A DNA stretch of 64,000 bases from Asterias rubens. Its lineage: Eukaryota; Echinodermata; Asteroidea; Forcipulatida; Asteriidae. The stretch covers positions 1,612,001 through 1,676,000 of the forward strand of contig NC_047073.1 in NCBI RefSeq assembly GCF_902459465.1, read 5' to 3'. Position numbers and translations under genes: made by a program. Numbering within the stretch: position 1 is the first letter of the stretch; each line of letters begins with the position of its first letter. Shown here one piece after another: positions 1-13,300 of this stretch. The notes under the pieces are model-generated. The model was not told the origin of the DNA. It was given only the letters and a program-made list of their open reading frames with translations, and made no database searches.

Positions 1-244
1 CATCACAGTGTTCTGATGAAGTTGGTAAAGGGAAATTGTTAAGTTGGTTGTCTGTTCCCAGAGGTAAAAACAGCTGCTTACTTCATTAAGCGACAATTAT
101 TTGATTGAAAGGATTGTTCTATCTTTCTTTGAGATTACATGAAAGTTGCCAATAGATGTCTTGTGTGCACATGGCTTGGCCACGCTTGAGCTTAGTGAGC
201 TAAACACAGCTAATCTTTGATAAGAACCCAAACACTCTACCCGT

Positions 245-530
245 GGGGTGTCGTGGCCGAGCGGATAAGAGCACCAAACTCAAGCTCTCTTGTTGCTGTT
301 CAAGAGAGTGTGGGATCGAGTCCTGGTCGTGACACTGGTGTCCCTGAGCAAGACACTTAACTATAATTGCTTCTCTCCACCCAGGTGTAAATGGGTATCG
401 TGCAGAGATGGTCCTTGTGATTTAGATTAGTAGCTCATATTTGTTGCACAGCACACAGACTGTACACTACCCAGGGAGCTGAGATGGTTTAAGGAATGAA
501 TTAAACATTAAATGACAGTGACCAGGGCTG
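245..530 (+). mobile_element. tRNA-derived SINE, family A
   Basis: The head GTGTCGTGGCCGAGCGG carries a pol III A box, with a B-box-like GATCGAGTCC about 60 bp on; the body includes CCCAGGGAGCTGAGATGG. Further copies: 5946-6060 (minus), 24890-25010 (minus), 25083-25175, 26447-26775, 26810-26995 (minus), 29070-29270, 34118-34475 (full length), 38359-38400, 56197-56545, 57812-58150 (minus), 60555-60780 (minus), 61808-62005 (minus). Full copies end in AAGCGC...TATAAA and an (ATT)n-like tail. Confidence 0.88.
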
Positions 531-792
531 AATTTCATAAAGCTGTTAAGCAAAATAAATTGCCTGGCAAAATTCTTTGCAAAGCAAAACATGAGTGAGG
601 TACCAGTTGCACCAATGTCAACTTTATGGAAATTTGGCTTGTTAACCAGTTTCTGTTTAAGAAGATTTTCTGTGCTTAGCAGATTTGTTTGCTTACAGGC
701 TTTCATGAAATAGGAATTGCTTTGAGGTGCCCTTCAAGTGTGTAAGGCAATTCTAATTATTATTTTATCTTATTATTATTATTATCCCTTAC

Positions 793-3700
793 CTTTTCCT
801 CCAGATCTGACTTGGTGATGAGGATCTCCTCAGCATAGCCCACCTCCTTGTCCCTCTTAAGGCCACGCCCTTCCTTATCGCTAATCTTCCAGATCATGAG
901 TACAGCATCCTCTGATGTAGTGATGAGGTACTGGTCATCGTAAGTGATTCGCATCTACAAATAAAAAGTAATACAAATAAAATAAAGAATGAAGTTTGCA
1001 CGACACAAAGCACAATGTCCACAGACTTACATCAAACTCCCACGGTTTGAAGATAATGATGGTAGAAAACTTCCCTTAGAATATTACTTGCTGAGTGATG
1101 TTTTCAGGAGAATCGTGTTAAATACCAGTACTGGTAAATATACCTGGGCCCAATTTCATGGCTATGCTTACCGCCGAATTCGGCGCTTACGATCACGCTT
1201 ACGTGCAAGCGCCGAATTTCTGTGCTAGCCTTGTAAGCCTAGAATGCCTAGTAACGTGGAGTAAGTACGCGCAGAAGCCAAAATTCGCCGCTAACCTGTG
1301 AAATTCACTTGCCGGGCACAGAACTCCCTGCTTCCGTAAGCACCGATTCTGAGCCATAAAATTGGGCCCAGTACTGGTATTAATGTGACTCTCCAGAAAA
1401 CATCGCTCTGTGATTTTTACTTTTTTAAGCTGAAACTTCTACAGGTAACTGTGGTAACAAGTAATATGCCTGCAATTTTTTTTCACAGAACTCAGGAAAG
1501 TATAGAGTATAAAGTGCCCAAACACACATCGATGTATATGGGTAAAACCAAACATAACATTCTTCATCCCCGATGCAATTTTAACTTCTAATTCTACAGG
1601 TAAATTATATTACAAACATCTTCATTCACAGTGAGTACGGGTTCATGTCATGGCCAAAAACATGATCTACAAAATGTATCAAAACCCTTTAAAATACAGC
1701 GGTCGGATCTCACCTATGATAGTCGTGCATGGCCCATACACAAGTGTTCACTTCCAGTCATTTGTACTCGAAAATTGTTGCATACGCGTGGTTAGTTTTT
1801 AAATTAAGATGAAAATTACAAAATATGGTCACAGGAAATAGAGAAAAAATTATGCAAGAGTTTTGACAGGACTAACTTCCTACCTTAGTAACAGCTGCTC
1901 CATGGCCCATGTGTTCCTGCCATTCCCCGGGAACAGTCAGGGGAAACTTAAGGGAGCGCAGAGTACCAGTGTTGGTACCGGCGAACAGCATACGTCCACT
2001 GTGGGACATCACCACCTGGGTCAATGTGGTTTCCTGTGCATCAACATCACGCAAAATCTAGAGAAAAAAAACAAACAATGAAATAGTTTGAAATGTTCTC
2101 AGATTCACCCTTGCCCTTCCGATTCCCCTTCAGAATGGGGCTGATTGTGAAGAATTGAAACGTAGGCCAAAGTGACAACCACTTCACAGGCAGGCATACC
2201 CGTCTTATCTAAGCCCGAACATGGTCGGGTGAAGTGACATTAGAGTGGATGATTGAGGTCATCTAAAGGTACGCCAAGGGAGTAAGTTAATTAGAAGGAC
2301 ACCTAAGAATTTTGCTGGGCAAGCACAACTTTTTGAAATAAGTTTTAGTTTTTACAAAACGTACTGTGTATTGAGTGCTTTCCCTTTCCCATTAGAAACA
2401 AATCCACAAGCATCTTGGATTCAGATCCAAAAACTTAACCATTCTTTAGCTGACCACTAGACCACCACATTTTTCCAGCCTGGCAAGATAATGGGAAAAA
2501 AATCCATAAAGTTCCAAAAGAACCTTAGTTCCAGAAGAACCTTAGTTCCAGAAGAACTTACCTGTGAGTCTGAGATCTCTTTCAGGGTGCGATCTGAGCC
2601 AACAGCAAAAGTGGTCTTGCCGTCCGGCGTAGATGTGACACATGAATAACTGCAAGACTTGAGGACGCTCTCCCCTTCTCGCTTCCCAGAGTAGGCATTC
2701 CACTCGTAGACAGCTCCGTCCATACCACAGGAGATGATCTTGCTGTCATCTGCGCTCCAAACGACCGAGCGCACCTGTGCCAAGAAGAGTACTTTCATTT
2801 TTAAACATCGAACTAAAATTTTATGACGAGTCAAAATAGTCAACCTTTAGTGCACACTCGAACTTGCTAAAGTTTGCCTGTAAAAGTTGCATCGTGTGTT
2901 AATTGGAGAAGTATAATTATTCCATTCTGTGCAAGCATCCTCTTTTAGGTTGGTATACTTTAAGGATCTTGGATTTAAGATTACCTTTCCGTTGTGACCC
3001 TTCAAGTTGCTGACATTCTCAAATGTTGTCGAAGAGTAAATCTGGATCACGTTTCCATGGACCGCGGCAAAGACATGCCCACCATTGCTGAATGAACACT
3101 GTGAATTAAAGACAGAGGAACATCACAAATAAGATTCATATTGAACTGCCTAAAAAAAAATTGTCAATGGGTTTGGTCCGGCTAGAACATACTGCTTTGG
3201 TCAGACAATGTCTATATGTGATCCTAGTTAGTTAATTAGTTTGGTTTGTCTGTGAACATGATGAACATGCTACAAACAGACGCGGTCTGTGTGCACACAT
3301 ACATTCCTTCGACGCCCAACCGCACCACGTCTAGTCCCTGGTATGATCAAAGTACAGCAATTCAGTTTGTAGTTTGTCCTTCTCATTTTAAGTACATTGC
3401 AACTCCATCTAATTGCAGGGCGGGATGGTCGCTCGAAGCACCATTCCAATCAAACCTTTCCCAGCCAGTCCATGGAGTTTGTAACAGACCGTAAAAAAAT
3501 TGCTACAACGTCCACTCCGTTTGGACACAGTTTAAGCCTGTTCGGCTATACTTTTCAGGACATAGTGAGAAATGAGTTCGGTGTGATGGGGGTATACGGC
3601 TCTCTTAATATGTATGCATAAGTACATCACAATTCTAACCCAAAACAAGGCCATAGGCGCAGCCACTGCAAGTGATGGCGGACGTGCGCCTATGGCCTCA

Positions 3701-6700
3701 TTTTGGGTAAGAATTATGACGTCATGCATGAATATTAAGAGAGGCGTATCAGAAGGAAACTACTCGATCTGTTTACCTCTCTACAGCCCCTGATGGTGAA
3801 CTCCTTAAAGGTACGTATGTCATCAATAAGGAGATTCATCAGACGGAGTTTATCACTGAAGCCAACGAGAACGTAAAGACCCGAGGGATGTAGAGCGATG
3901 CTGTACGCCTCCTCTTGGAACTCTTTGTGTAATTCCAAAGCACTGTAGGAAAAAAAAATTAAAAAATTGTTACAAGAGATATTTTAATATAAATATGTAT
4001 CATCGTCGCCGTTGTCCTATGAGTCATGGCTGACCCTTTGTGACCCCGATTATGATGGAGTTCCACTTTTGCCTATCCAGTGCAGATCGATATGCATCAT
4101 TTATTGATAAGCCTGTGAGAGCTTTGATTCCGTCTGTCCAATAAAGTTGTTGACGGCCACGTGAGAGACTACCTTCAACCTCAGGGAGTGAAGTATTGAA
4201 GCTTGTACTTCACACTGAAATAGGGAACGTCTCAAAAGCTGGAACAGCGGGAACATAGCTCTAGCTACCGGACAATCTTGGTGGTCTAGTTGGTAAGACA
4301 CTGCTCTAGAAAAGCAAAGGTTGTGGGTTTGAATACCAATCAAGTAATATGCCTGTGATTTTTCTTCACAGAGCTCGGGAAAGTACGGAATAAGTGTAAA
4401 ACCAAACTTAAAATTCAGATAATAAAATAAGATAAGATAACAAATCCATTATCCCACACTGGGGAAATTAAAACTGGCCTTGATTCAAACAGTACAGACA
4501 AACACACTAAATGTGTATAACAATAAACAGACAGTACAAAAAGACAGTATAAACATACAGTATACAATACAATATTGTGTGCTTCAACTTTCCTCTGATG
4601 GAATTCCAAGGTATTAGTTTTGAAAAGTGACAAGCTTCTGTTTTGTAAGACAAAGTAAAACAATACCCTGCAAGATCAAAATTTAATAAAATTATGCACT
4701 TGAAATTATTCTTTATACTTACGTTGTCTCGTAGTTCCAGATACGTACAGTCCGGTCGATTGAGCATGTGGCAATGAGAGGTTTTCTAGCGCAGACATCC
4801 AGACCAGTTATCATGTTGTAATGGAACGGCTGGGCCAACAGCTCAAAGGTTGCCGAGTCACCTTGCTGTTTAGACAAACAAGAGATTTCATTCACATTAT
4901 CACATTGTTACAAAAGGGTCTGAGCCAGATCATTTGCCTTTGTTTTGGAAAGAAATTCGAAACAAACATGGCCGACAAAAAAAACGAATTCTGTGCTTAC
5001 AATCACCATTCTCTGCTTACGTGCAAGCGCCGAAGTTCTGCACTAGCTGTATAAGCGTAGAATGCCAAGTAATGTGGAGTACGCACGCTTATAAGCCAAA
5101 ATTCCCAGCTAACCCATGAAATACGCTTGGCCTAAGCACAGAATTCACTGCTTCCGTAAGCGTCAATTATGTGCTTACGGTAAGCAGAGCAATGAAATTA
5201 GGCCCTCTTTTATGCAATTGGGCCTAGATTTGATTGAAAATTTTCATGAGACATACTATTACCTTGCCAAGATCAGCACTGGACAACGTCATGCAATAGA
5301 GCTGGTTGGTTATCGTGCTAGCGACGAGCGTTTCTTCAGAGGGACTGACGGTTAACATCTTAATCTGATGTGCTTCAGCCCGGCTTGGGTCTCCTCCAAG
5401 GACATCGTAAGGAATCTGTTGTGAAAAGTCAATAAAGGAATGAAGAAGTCACTCTTGTGTCCTTACACACAGACCAATAGCTTGACCAAGCATCAAGGGC
5501 CAGTCACACGTGTCCTTACACACGGGACCAATAGCTTGACCAAGCATCAAGGGCCAGTCACACGTGTCCTTACACACGGGACCAATAGCTTGACCAAGCA
5601 TCAAGGGCCAATCACACGTGTCCTTACACACAGACCAATATATAGCTTGACCAAGAATCAAGGGCCAGTCACACGTGTCCTTACACACGGGACCAATAGC
5701 TTGACCAAGCATCAAGGGCCAGTCACACGTGTCCTTACACACGGGACCAATAGCTTGACCAAGCATCAAGGGCCAGTCACACTGCAGTGATAACGAAAAC
5801 AATAAGGACCACGACCAGAGAGAACGCATTCTATTGGTTGAATTGCTCCGCGCAAAATACTCACACGCTCATTCAACCAATCGAGGGCGTGCATTGTAAA
5901 TGTGATCGTTGTCGTGTTCATTATCGCTGCAGGGTGACTGGCCCTTAATGGTTAAGAGTCTTGCTTAATGACACAGGTGTCACGACTGGGACTCGAACCC
6001 ACACTCTGCTGATCAGAAAGACCGGTGCTCTGAACCGCTAGGCAACAACACGCCACAACTAACCTTTATTTCTCTGGTCTTCTTGTAGAAGTCTTTATCT
6101 TCTGTCTTCTCATACAGATGTACAATTCCTTTACCACCGGAGCAAGCGAAGCCCTTGGAGTATGCTACGATGGCACCCACAGAGGGTGGGCCCGAACTAG
6201 CCGGTTCCCCTTCAGATATGCTACCCATGGCATTCCTGTATAATCGGACAACCAAACAACACAAAAACGCAATCATTAAACTGGTTACCCTGTGTCTTTA
6301 ACTTAAAGTCTGCCCAAGTTAGTCAATATGTAATGTCAATGTTGTATAGATATATTGCACTTTCTTTTGTATTTATATTTTGCTTGTACAGCGCCATGAG
6401 CGTCATGCCTGACGAACCTGAGCACTCTATAAGAGACCACTATTATTATTAATATTATTATTATTATTCTAATAAAAATAGTAATCATAATAACAATACT
6501 TGAAAGTATTGTTTCAAGCTTTGCATTGTGTGGAGAAATAGGAAAATCTATAAATAAATAGTTTACTTTTTGTTTATAGAAGATTTGACCTCTGATGTCA
6601 CTCGAAAACCATAACATGATTCGCGTGCATACCACCAGGCAAAACCTTTGTGTTTTGGCAGCCAGCTAGAAAGTGTATGCAATCTTACCCGGTCTACGCG

Positions 6701-7966
6701 TCTTTTTGCCCGGCGAACCATGACGTATACAGTGTTTTGTCAACAGAGGGTGGTTTGAATGTAAACATAGGTCACATCGTCTATAGTTTCTTCCTATTTT
6801 TTATTATTACCTTTCTGAATCCTTGCTCTGAGCAGACACCATGACGGCCAGCTCATTCTTTAACTCTCCAGCCTCAAACAGAAGAAGTTTAGCATTATCC
6901 GTTCCGACAATGACCCTCTCGTCCGACACCCAGGCATGGGAGAGGAAATTCTGCGGCTCCATCTTCTGGAAAGCAAACTGCTTGAGGTTCCCTTCGCTGT
7001 AGCGGTACAACTTAAAGATGCCGTTGCCGACAACGCATACTTGAGTGTTGTCTTGTGGGTTGAATGAGACCTGTAAAAACACAAAGATGATCAGTTAAGA
7101 AAGGGAACACAAAAGAACAAATTTTCTACCGGCATGTTTGGCAGTGCTTCAAAATGACGAAACTTTATTTGTTGAGTTTCTTATCTAAAGTGACATGAGA
7201 ACACTCACATGCAACCAATTTCAAGAAATCTCAAGTTAGGTTTACACACAATTTTGGAAGGATTGATGACTAGAGCAAGCTAGTCAAAATGTTGAAACCA
7301 GTTAGAAGCTAAAAACAACTTAGAAATCTCCTGAATTCCAAAAAACTACTATGCAATAGTAGAATATAAAGCAAGACAAGTTCTCAAAAAAACATAATCT
7401 ACCTAGCAAGTAGATACTCACATGGCGTTACCGCAAAACAATACTTATTGATACCTCACCATGCAATGCCTCAAATCCCATATAAAATGACATACCTGGT
7501 ACACGTCATTGTTCGTAGCGTTAGTGGTCTTTGTGACGGCCATGACTTTAGACTTCTCCCACGTCCAGTACACCAGAGTCCAGTCTGGTTTCCCGCCCTG
7601 CGCAATCAGATACTTGGAATCAGGAGAAAACGCCATACTGACAATCTCGTTTGACTGGATATCCGTCGAGCTAAGAACCTTTCGTCTCCTTAGGGAATGA
7701 AGGTCGTATATTGTGACGGTGGCCTTCTCCGCTCCTTTCTCAGCCACGGCGACATAACGTCGATTAGGACTAACACACATGGATGTTGTGCCCAGAGTTT
7801 TGTCAGATCCAGGGATGAATTTCTGGGATTTTTGGTCGATGTTGTATAGGATTGTGTTTGCACCGGATGGATAAACAATGGTCTGTTCATCGACGTAGTT
7901 GATGTTGCCAGTGATCTCACCTTTGAGACCAAAGACATGTTTCATCTGAGCTATGGCAATCGCCAT
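793..7966 (-). CDS. cfap57: CFAP57 (WDR65) cilia- and flagella-associated WD-repeat protein, N-terminal part
   Basis: Coding exons on the minus strand, 5' to 3': 7966-7496, 7070-6811, 6235-6064, 5415-5263, 4865-4723, 3942-3777, 3098-2985, 2774-2562, 2057-1884, 954-793. All junctions are GT-AG, and together they give 2028 nt (676 codons) with phase kept. The start codon at 7964-7966 lies 6 nt inside an exon that follows a good acceptor. The protein matches vertebrate CFAP57 along its length: an N-terminal QKFIPG block, then WD repeats ([45 protein letters not shown]). CFAP57 is an axonemal protein linked to inner dynein arm and nexin-dynein assembly in motile cilia. The C-terminal coiled coil of the family would lie left of base 1, so the gene is partial because of the window edge. 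I see no break in the coding exons. Confidence 0.95.
1143..1370. mobile_element. MITE family F
   Basis: The ends GGGCCCAATTTCATGGCT and its inverse bound about 230 bp rich in GCTTACG and AAGCGCCGAAT. Copies at 4975-5205, 19655-19902, 30048-30275 and 51810-52070. Confidence 0.8.
4258..4420 (+). mobile_element. tRNA-derived SINE, family C
   Basis: The head GGTGGTCTAGTTGGTAAGAC with GGGTTTGAATACC is tRNA-like. Other copies at 29628-29740 and 45590-45740 (minus); a body fragment at about 1465-1600. Confidence 0.75.
5455..5780. repeat. 54-bp minisatellite, about 6 copies, in a cfap57 intron
   Basis: The unit contains AATAGCTTGACCAAGCATC and repeats every 54 bp at about 5473, 5527, 5581, 5634, 5692 and 5746. 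The fourth copy carries a 4-bp TATA insertion. Because 54 is divisible by three, both strands stay open for over 100 codons, which is not evidence of a gene. Confidence 0.9.
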
Positions 7967-8794
7967 CTTGACCTGAAGTTAAAAAAAGAAAAGCATTAGT
8001 TAGAAATCATCAAATAGATAGGTGATACAAAGTTACTTAAAATCTTGACATTGTTGTTCCGTTTTTTAACAGCTTATTCTCTTTTTCACTTTTAAAAAAA
8101 CATTATAAGTTTTTTTTAAAAGTAAATGAGACTGAAGAACTTAATTATACTTTTAATAAGAACAAGGATTAGAAATAACAAGGTATGATGGTTGAAAATG
8201 CAGTTTAAATTGCCCCACATCATTACGAATCTTAATGTAAGAACATAAAAAATATTTTAAGTGGAAAAAAAACTTAATTAAAATTATCTTAAATTAAAAA
8301 GATAATCAAAGAGTTTTTCGGCAAAGGTCGGGTTAATAAATTAAACTTATTATAGGTAAAACTAGAACGGAATATTTGTTATCTGATTTGACCCATGTTG
8401 GCATGTTTGGCATGTTGGTGTAAGGGGGTGATTATTGAGGTAAATTCGTGATGAATAAAACAAATAATGATGCCTAGTATTTTTCCTTTCAAAAAAGTTA
8501 GCTCTTCTTGTTGTCGTCAACCATGTCAAATAAGCCTGACGAATTATGGATAAATACCTTTTACGAGAGGATATTGAAAAATATTGAACAATTTATTAAA
8601 TAAGTTACATTGAAAAATACAGTTTCCAAGTGTCGGAAATACATGCTCAAAGACTAACACAACGTACAGTTCAGCCGGTTCGTCGTAAATTAAAATTTAG
8701 ACAAAAACAATGCAAGTTTTTGTGGACCTGAATTCTGAAAATTCACAGACAATATTTTGAATCGATGTTATATAATGAAAAATTAATATCTTAC

Positions 8795-8935
8795 CTTTTA
8801 TTTTACTTCCGGCCAATGTCCAATTTTGTCTTAGTATCTTTTTATTATGAATTTTTCGATCCGACGATTTGTTGACGATCTTCACAGCCCGGAAATCTTG
8901 GTCCCCATATTGATATCGTTGTCATGTCAACATCC
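8795..8935 (-). other. cfap57: Probable 5' UTR exon and promoter-proximal region of cfap57
   Basis: A strong donor (GTAAG on the minus strand, at 8794-8790) ends a noncoding stretch, and the next acceptor is just before 7972, where the first coding exon begins 6 nt upstream of the start codon. The upstream limit is a guess. Confidence 0.5.
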
Positions 8936-8959
8936 ACTTGCTAGCAGGTCACCGTTCAA

Positions 8960-10345
8960 ATAAACCTCGCCTCCGCTATTCTATTCGCACGCGACGTCTG
9001 GGAACCAGATTTTTCCCAGGTCGTACAGTACTCGACGGCTGTTTCCAGCGTAAGTTTTTTCTAAGTTCGCAATCAAGAAACATGCAGGGGCACCAGTTCA
9101 CGCTCAACTTTGGGTCACCTGACCCGATCAGGCTGTTCCATTTATTAAACTTACTGCTGGCTTTGCTTATTATACTGCGGCTTATACTCTATAAGCATAA
9201 TAATAATTTGTTTTTTAAATGATTTGTCTCTAATGATTGTTTCTGATTGATCGAAATTCTGATTGATCAAAATCCTGCCTGGAATTCCTTTAGGCAGTTT
9301 GTACACTAGCCAAAACCTAAAATAATTGTGCTCATATAGGCCTCAACTCTTATTTTGAATAAAAAAAGAGCACTTCTCAAACATTGCTAAGCTTTTACTT
9401 TTGTATATCTGTTGAGTTCATGTCTAAATTATCACCCAAAATGTCAACATTTCCCATAGGACTAGTGTAGCACCTTGCCTGCCAGAAAGGCACTGGAATA
9501 ATCTGAAGGTTCCTTTTCTATTGTTTTGTTTGACCTTTTCACTGTTGTGTACAAAAAAATGTATACACAATGCTTTCTGTGTCTATAGTGGTAAAAAGAA
9601 AGAAAAATGCTACCAGTACAACAATTGTTGAAACAAAAATCCATATCTCACATTAAGTAATATTAGAGCTTTTATTATCTTGTATTTACAAAAAATAGAA
9701 CTACTCAAATGATGTTTGAAAAAGTGGCACTCTAATGAATTTAATTCGGAAAAGATGTAACATTTGCACTTGGGGAGGGGGGGGGGGATGAGACTTGGCA
9801 AGAGCAAATAATCCCTTAAGGAATACATAATCTGAAAAGCAATGTCGCATTAATGCTTCTTATATTCAAAATTTGTTGGGAGAAAAAGAGATATATTTTT
9901 TAATAACCAGAGTGCTTCGAGGTGAACTGTTTTCTCAAAATGCATTTCCTATTCAAAGCTGCCGTTATGCTTATACAACGTAGCTTTTATAGCCATTTAT
10001 TTTCAGAGCGTTACCAAACGTATGCAGGCTCTTTAAGAAGGGAGTAAATATGGCACTTTTCTCCCTGATAATTTTACTTTAAAAACATTAATTTTATATT
10101 CTGTAATTGTTTGCATGCGTTACAGGGAGATATTCAAACTTGTTCATCAGAGCATGGAAAGATTGGTTTCAAACTTGTTTATCAGAGCATGGAAAGATTG
10201 GTTTACTTTCAGGGAACTTTTTGCAGAATCAGGAAGATTTGGCAGCTCCCTCCCCTCTCCACTCCTCTGCAATTTCGAGCACATCCCCTTTCCCCCTCAC
10301 TTTGTCTGTCTGTTTTTCTCAGCAGTCTAAACACTATGGAGTTGT
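8960..10345. other. Spacer between cfap57 promoter and czib stop
   Basis: No gene seen. AT-rich sequence with a G-run at 9775-9787. On the minus strand, candidate AATAAA signals for czib lie at 10001-9996 and 9676-9671. A 35-bp unit is tandemly duplicated at about 10133-10203 (TCAGAGCATGGAAAGATTGG occurs twice). Confidence 0.6.
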
Positions 10346-13300
10346 TCATTTCATAGTAACGAAACGACTTTCAAATTCGTCGATACTCACAGGAAGGTTT
10401 GTCTTTTCATCGTAGTCCGCCCACTCCTGGAACAAAAGTCACAAAAAGTTAACGATAAAGAAAATACGATGGAAAAACTTAATTAAAGAACAAAGCAAAA
10501 TCTTAACTCATGATTATATTGTTTTTGGGTTTTTTTAATCGCTGGATATGAACTATGCTAGTCTTGTTCATAGTAACCGATATCTCACTAACTTTTTCTG
10601 TCAAATCAACTTCAAATTGTGTCGTTGAATCTGCTCCTTTCGCCTGAAATCCCACCTGACAAAAAGAAAACGAAACGGTCAAGTAAATTAAGAGAAAGTA
10701 CAGCAACGGTTGAATGCAATGTTGCTATTATCAACAGTTGGTGCTATAGGTAGGGTGATAAATTGTTAATGTTTTTTTGTCAACAAAAAAGCTGATGTAT
10801 TAGCCACAAATATCAAGAAAGATGCAATATAAGTGAATGTTTCGTCTGGACTACAGGGTCTACAGACAGCAACAAAACCTGTCATTGTATTTTCACAAGA
10901 ACATCCAATCCATCCATGTTAATGCAGGAATCAATTCTCAGATTCAAACGATTTTATTGATTTCTGAACACTGAGGGGCATTTCAGACAAAAAATTCGCA
11001 GGATGCTTTCTACCATTACCATTTTAATAACAAATAAGCTTTCAGATAGAAGCTACATCAGTTTTTAAAATTTTTTTGGGGGGGAGCAGGGGGTCATTAG
11101 TCCAAAGTAAGACCCTACCAATGCCCTGAATTTCATCTTGAAAGGGCAAATCCATTTTCATTTTGCAAAGGGCACTTCCATTGGAAAATCTTAAGGCCAA
11201 TAGAAATGTTTTGAAGGAACACCAAGGCCACGACCAGGGGCAAGGGAGACCACGTCCTTCGTAGCCTGTATGTAAGTCCAGGGGTGGATTTCACAAAGAG
11301 TGAAGACTAGTCTTAACTCGAGTTACTCTTCCTAACTTAGGACTGTACATACGTTTTTAATATCTCCTAGTAACTCTTTGTGAAATCGACCCCAGGCCTG
11401 CCTACCTTTAACAAATTCTTTAACAGTTAGTTTAAAATTAAAGGAACACGTTGCCTTGGATCGGTCGAGTTGGTCTTTGAAAAGCGTTCTGTAACCGTTT
11501 GTTATAAAAATGCATATGATTAGAAAGATGTTGTAAAAGTAGGATACAATGACTAACATGGTCAGCCATTTATGGGAGTCAATTTTTTTACTCCCATAAA
11601 AGGCGACCGTGTTAGTTCGCGACATAAAAGGAAAACTGTGCAATTTTGAGTGATACTTGTGTGGATCATTATATTCTACTTTTAAAACATCTTTCTAACC
11701 ATATGCATTTTATCACAAATGGTTACTAACGCCTTTTTTAGACCAACTCATCCGATCCAAGGCAACGTGTTCCTTTAATGAAAAATTAATTATTCTTCGG
11801 TTTATAAGACTGAAAACAAATTACCCTTGGTGAGAAGTCCACTGGTTCCATTCCTCTACATTCAAAACCAATTATCGTCTTGAACTTGTTGCTGTCCTCT
11901 GCATTATAAGCTTTATATGAATCCTTCAATATATCTTCAGAAAAAAATGGGAGGAAACAATTTCCAAATAAGTATACATTTTTAAGGGAGGCTCATAGAT
12001 TTGTCACCGTAAGAGTGATTTACAGTTAAAATGACAAAGATACAATAAAAGTCATAATGAGTGCATTTGACTAGCTTCCCTGGGTCGACCCCGCGGTGCT
12101 TACTCAGGTGAGCCCCTGACAAGAGCTAATCAAATGATCACTCGCCCTCTTGTGGTGACGTCATGCACCTCGAGCTAGCCCCAAGTGACCCGTTCCACAA
12201 GCAGTGCACTTGGGGCTGACCAGAGTGAGCCCCTGGAATTACGTCAAAGCTATTCGAACAGACCGGGGGCAGATCGGGACGACCCGGGAAGCTAATCAAA
12301 CCCACCCATAGTGAAAGATTCAGCTATAAACAACACAGCATGAAACTGAATGTCACAACTATCAATGCTTACAGCGAGGTGACAGCGGGTACAAACCGCA
12401 TCACTGGCCTTAGCATTCATGAATAGACACTAAGCCTCAGAAATCTAAGAGACGAGTCAAGCATGAATCGTTTCTGAGATTCAATTGTTTTCATAAACAT
12501 TTGAATTCCTCACCTTATTGAGACAGTTGCTATGTTACATGATTCGGGGCAAGCTTTTGAGTAGTTACGTGAACACCCATACACAATTCCGAATCAGGCT
12601 TTGTTCATCTTGAGGTTGCATTGCGAAGGATTGCCCCAAACTATTTGACATAGCATCTGTCTCTATAGTCTGAGGACTTCAAATGTAAGCGGTACATTGT
12701 GACTAAGCAAGTCATCGTACCAGACATTATTCAAATCTAACTCGCAAATGGCTTATTCGTTCCCTTTAACATCCCAACTGACCGATGTGATTTTCCCGGC
12801 TGCACATTTTGCACTTTGACACCATGCTTGCTGACCCCCGACCTCCTTTGGTTGGTGTATTTTCCTGTGTTAAAAAAAGCAATACACAAGAAAAAAAAGT
12901 ACATAAATTTTAAGTAGGGGCAATCCATTACCAGACCAACTCCACCCACAACCTCCAGAAAAAAGGGGGGGGCAGGAAACAAATAAGCGGTTTCAAGCAA
13001 TGGTGTTTCTGTTCAGTAGAATGTGGGTTTGAGTCCCATTCAAGACACGTGTGTCCTTAAGCAAGCATGATGCTTCGTCCTTCGGATGGGACAAAAGGCT
13101 GTTGGTCCTGTGTGTTGTGTAACGCGTGAAAAAGAACCAAGCTCATTATTGTAAAGAGAAGGGGTTCGTCCCGGTGTTCCTGGTTTGATTGGCTGCATTT
13201 TGCGCAATAGCACCTTGTAAACCATTATGGTGCTGTGTTAACGGAGTTGGTTTCATAATTCAAACATAGTTCCACACACCTTGCAGGAAAATACTGAATG

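Noticed and set aside
5440-5829. Open frames of 116 and 126 codons on both strands
   Set aside because: Created by the 54-bp minisatellite; no splice or homology support, and lies in a cfap57 intron.
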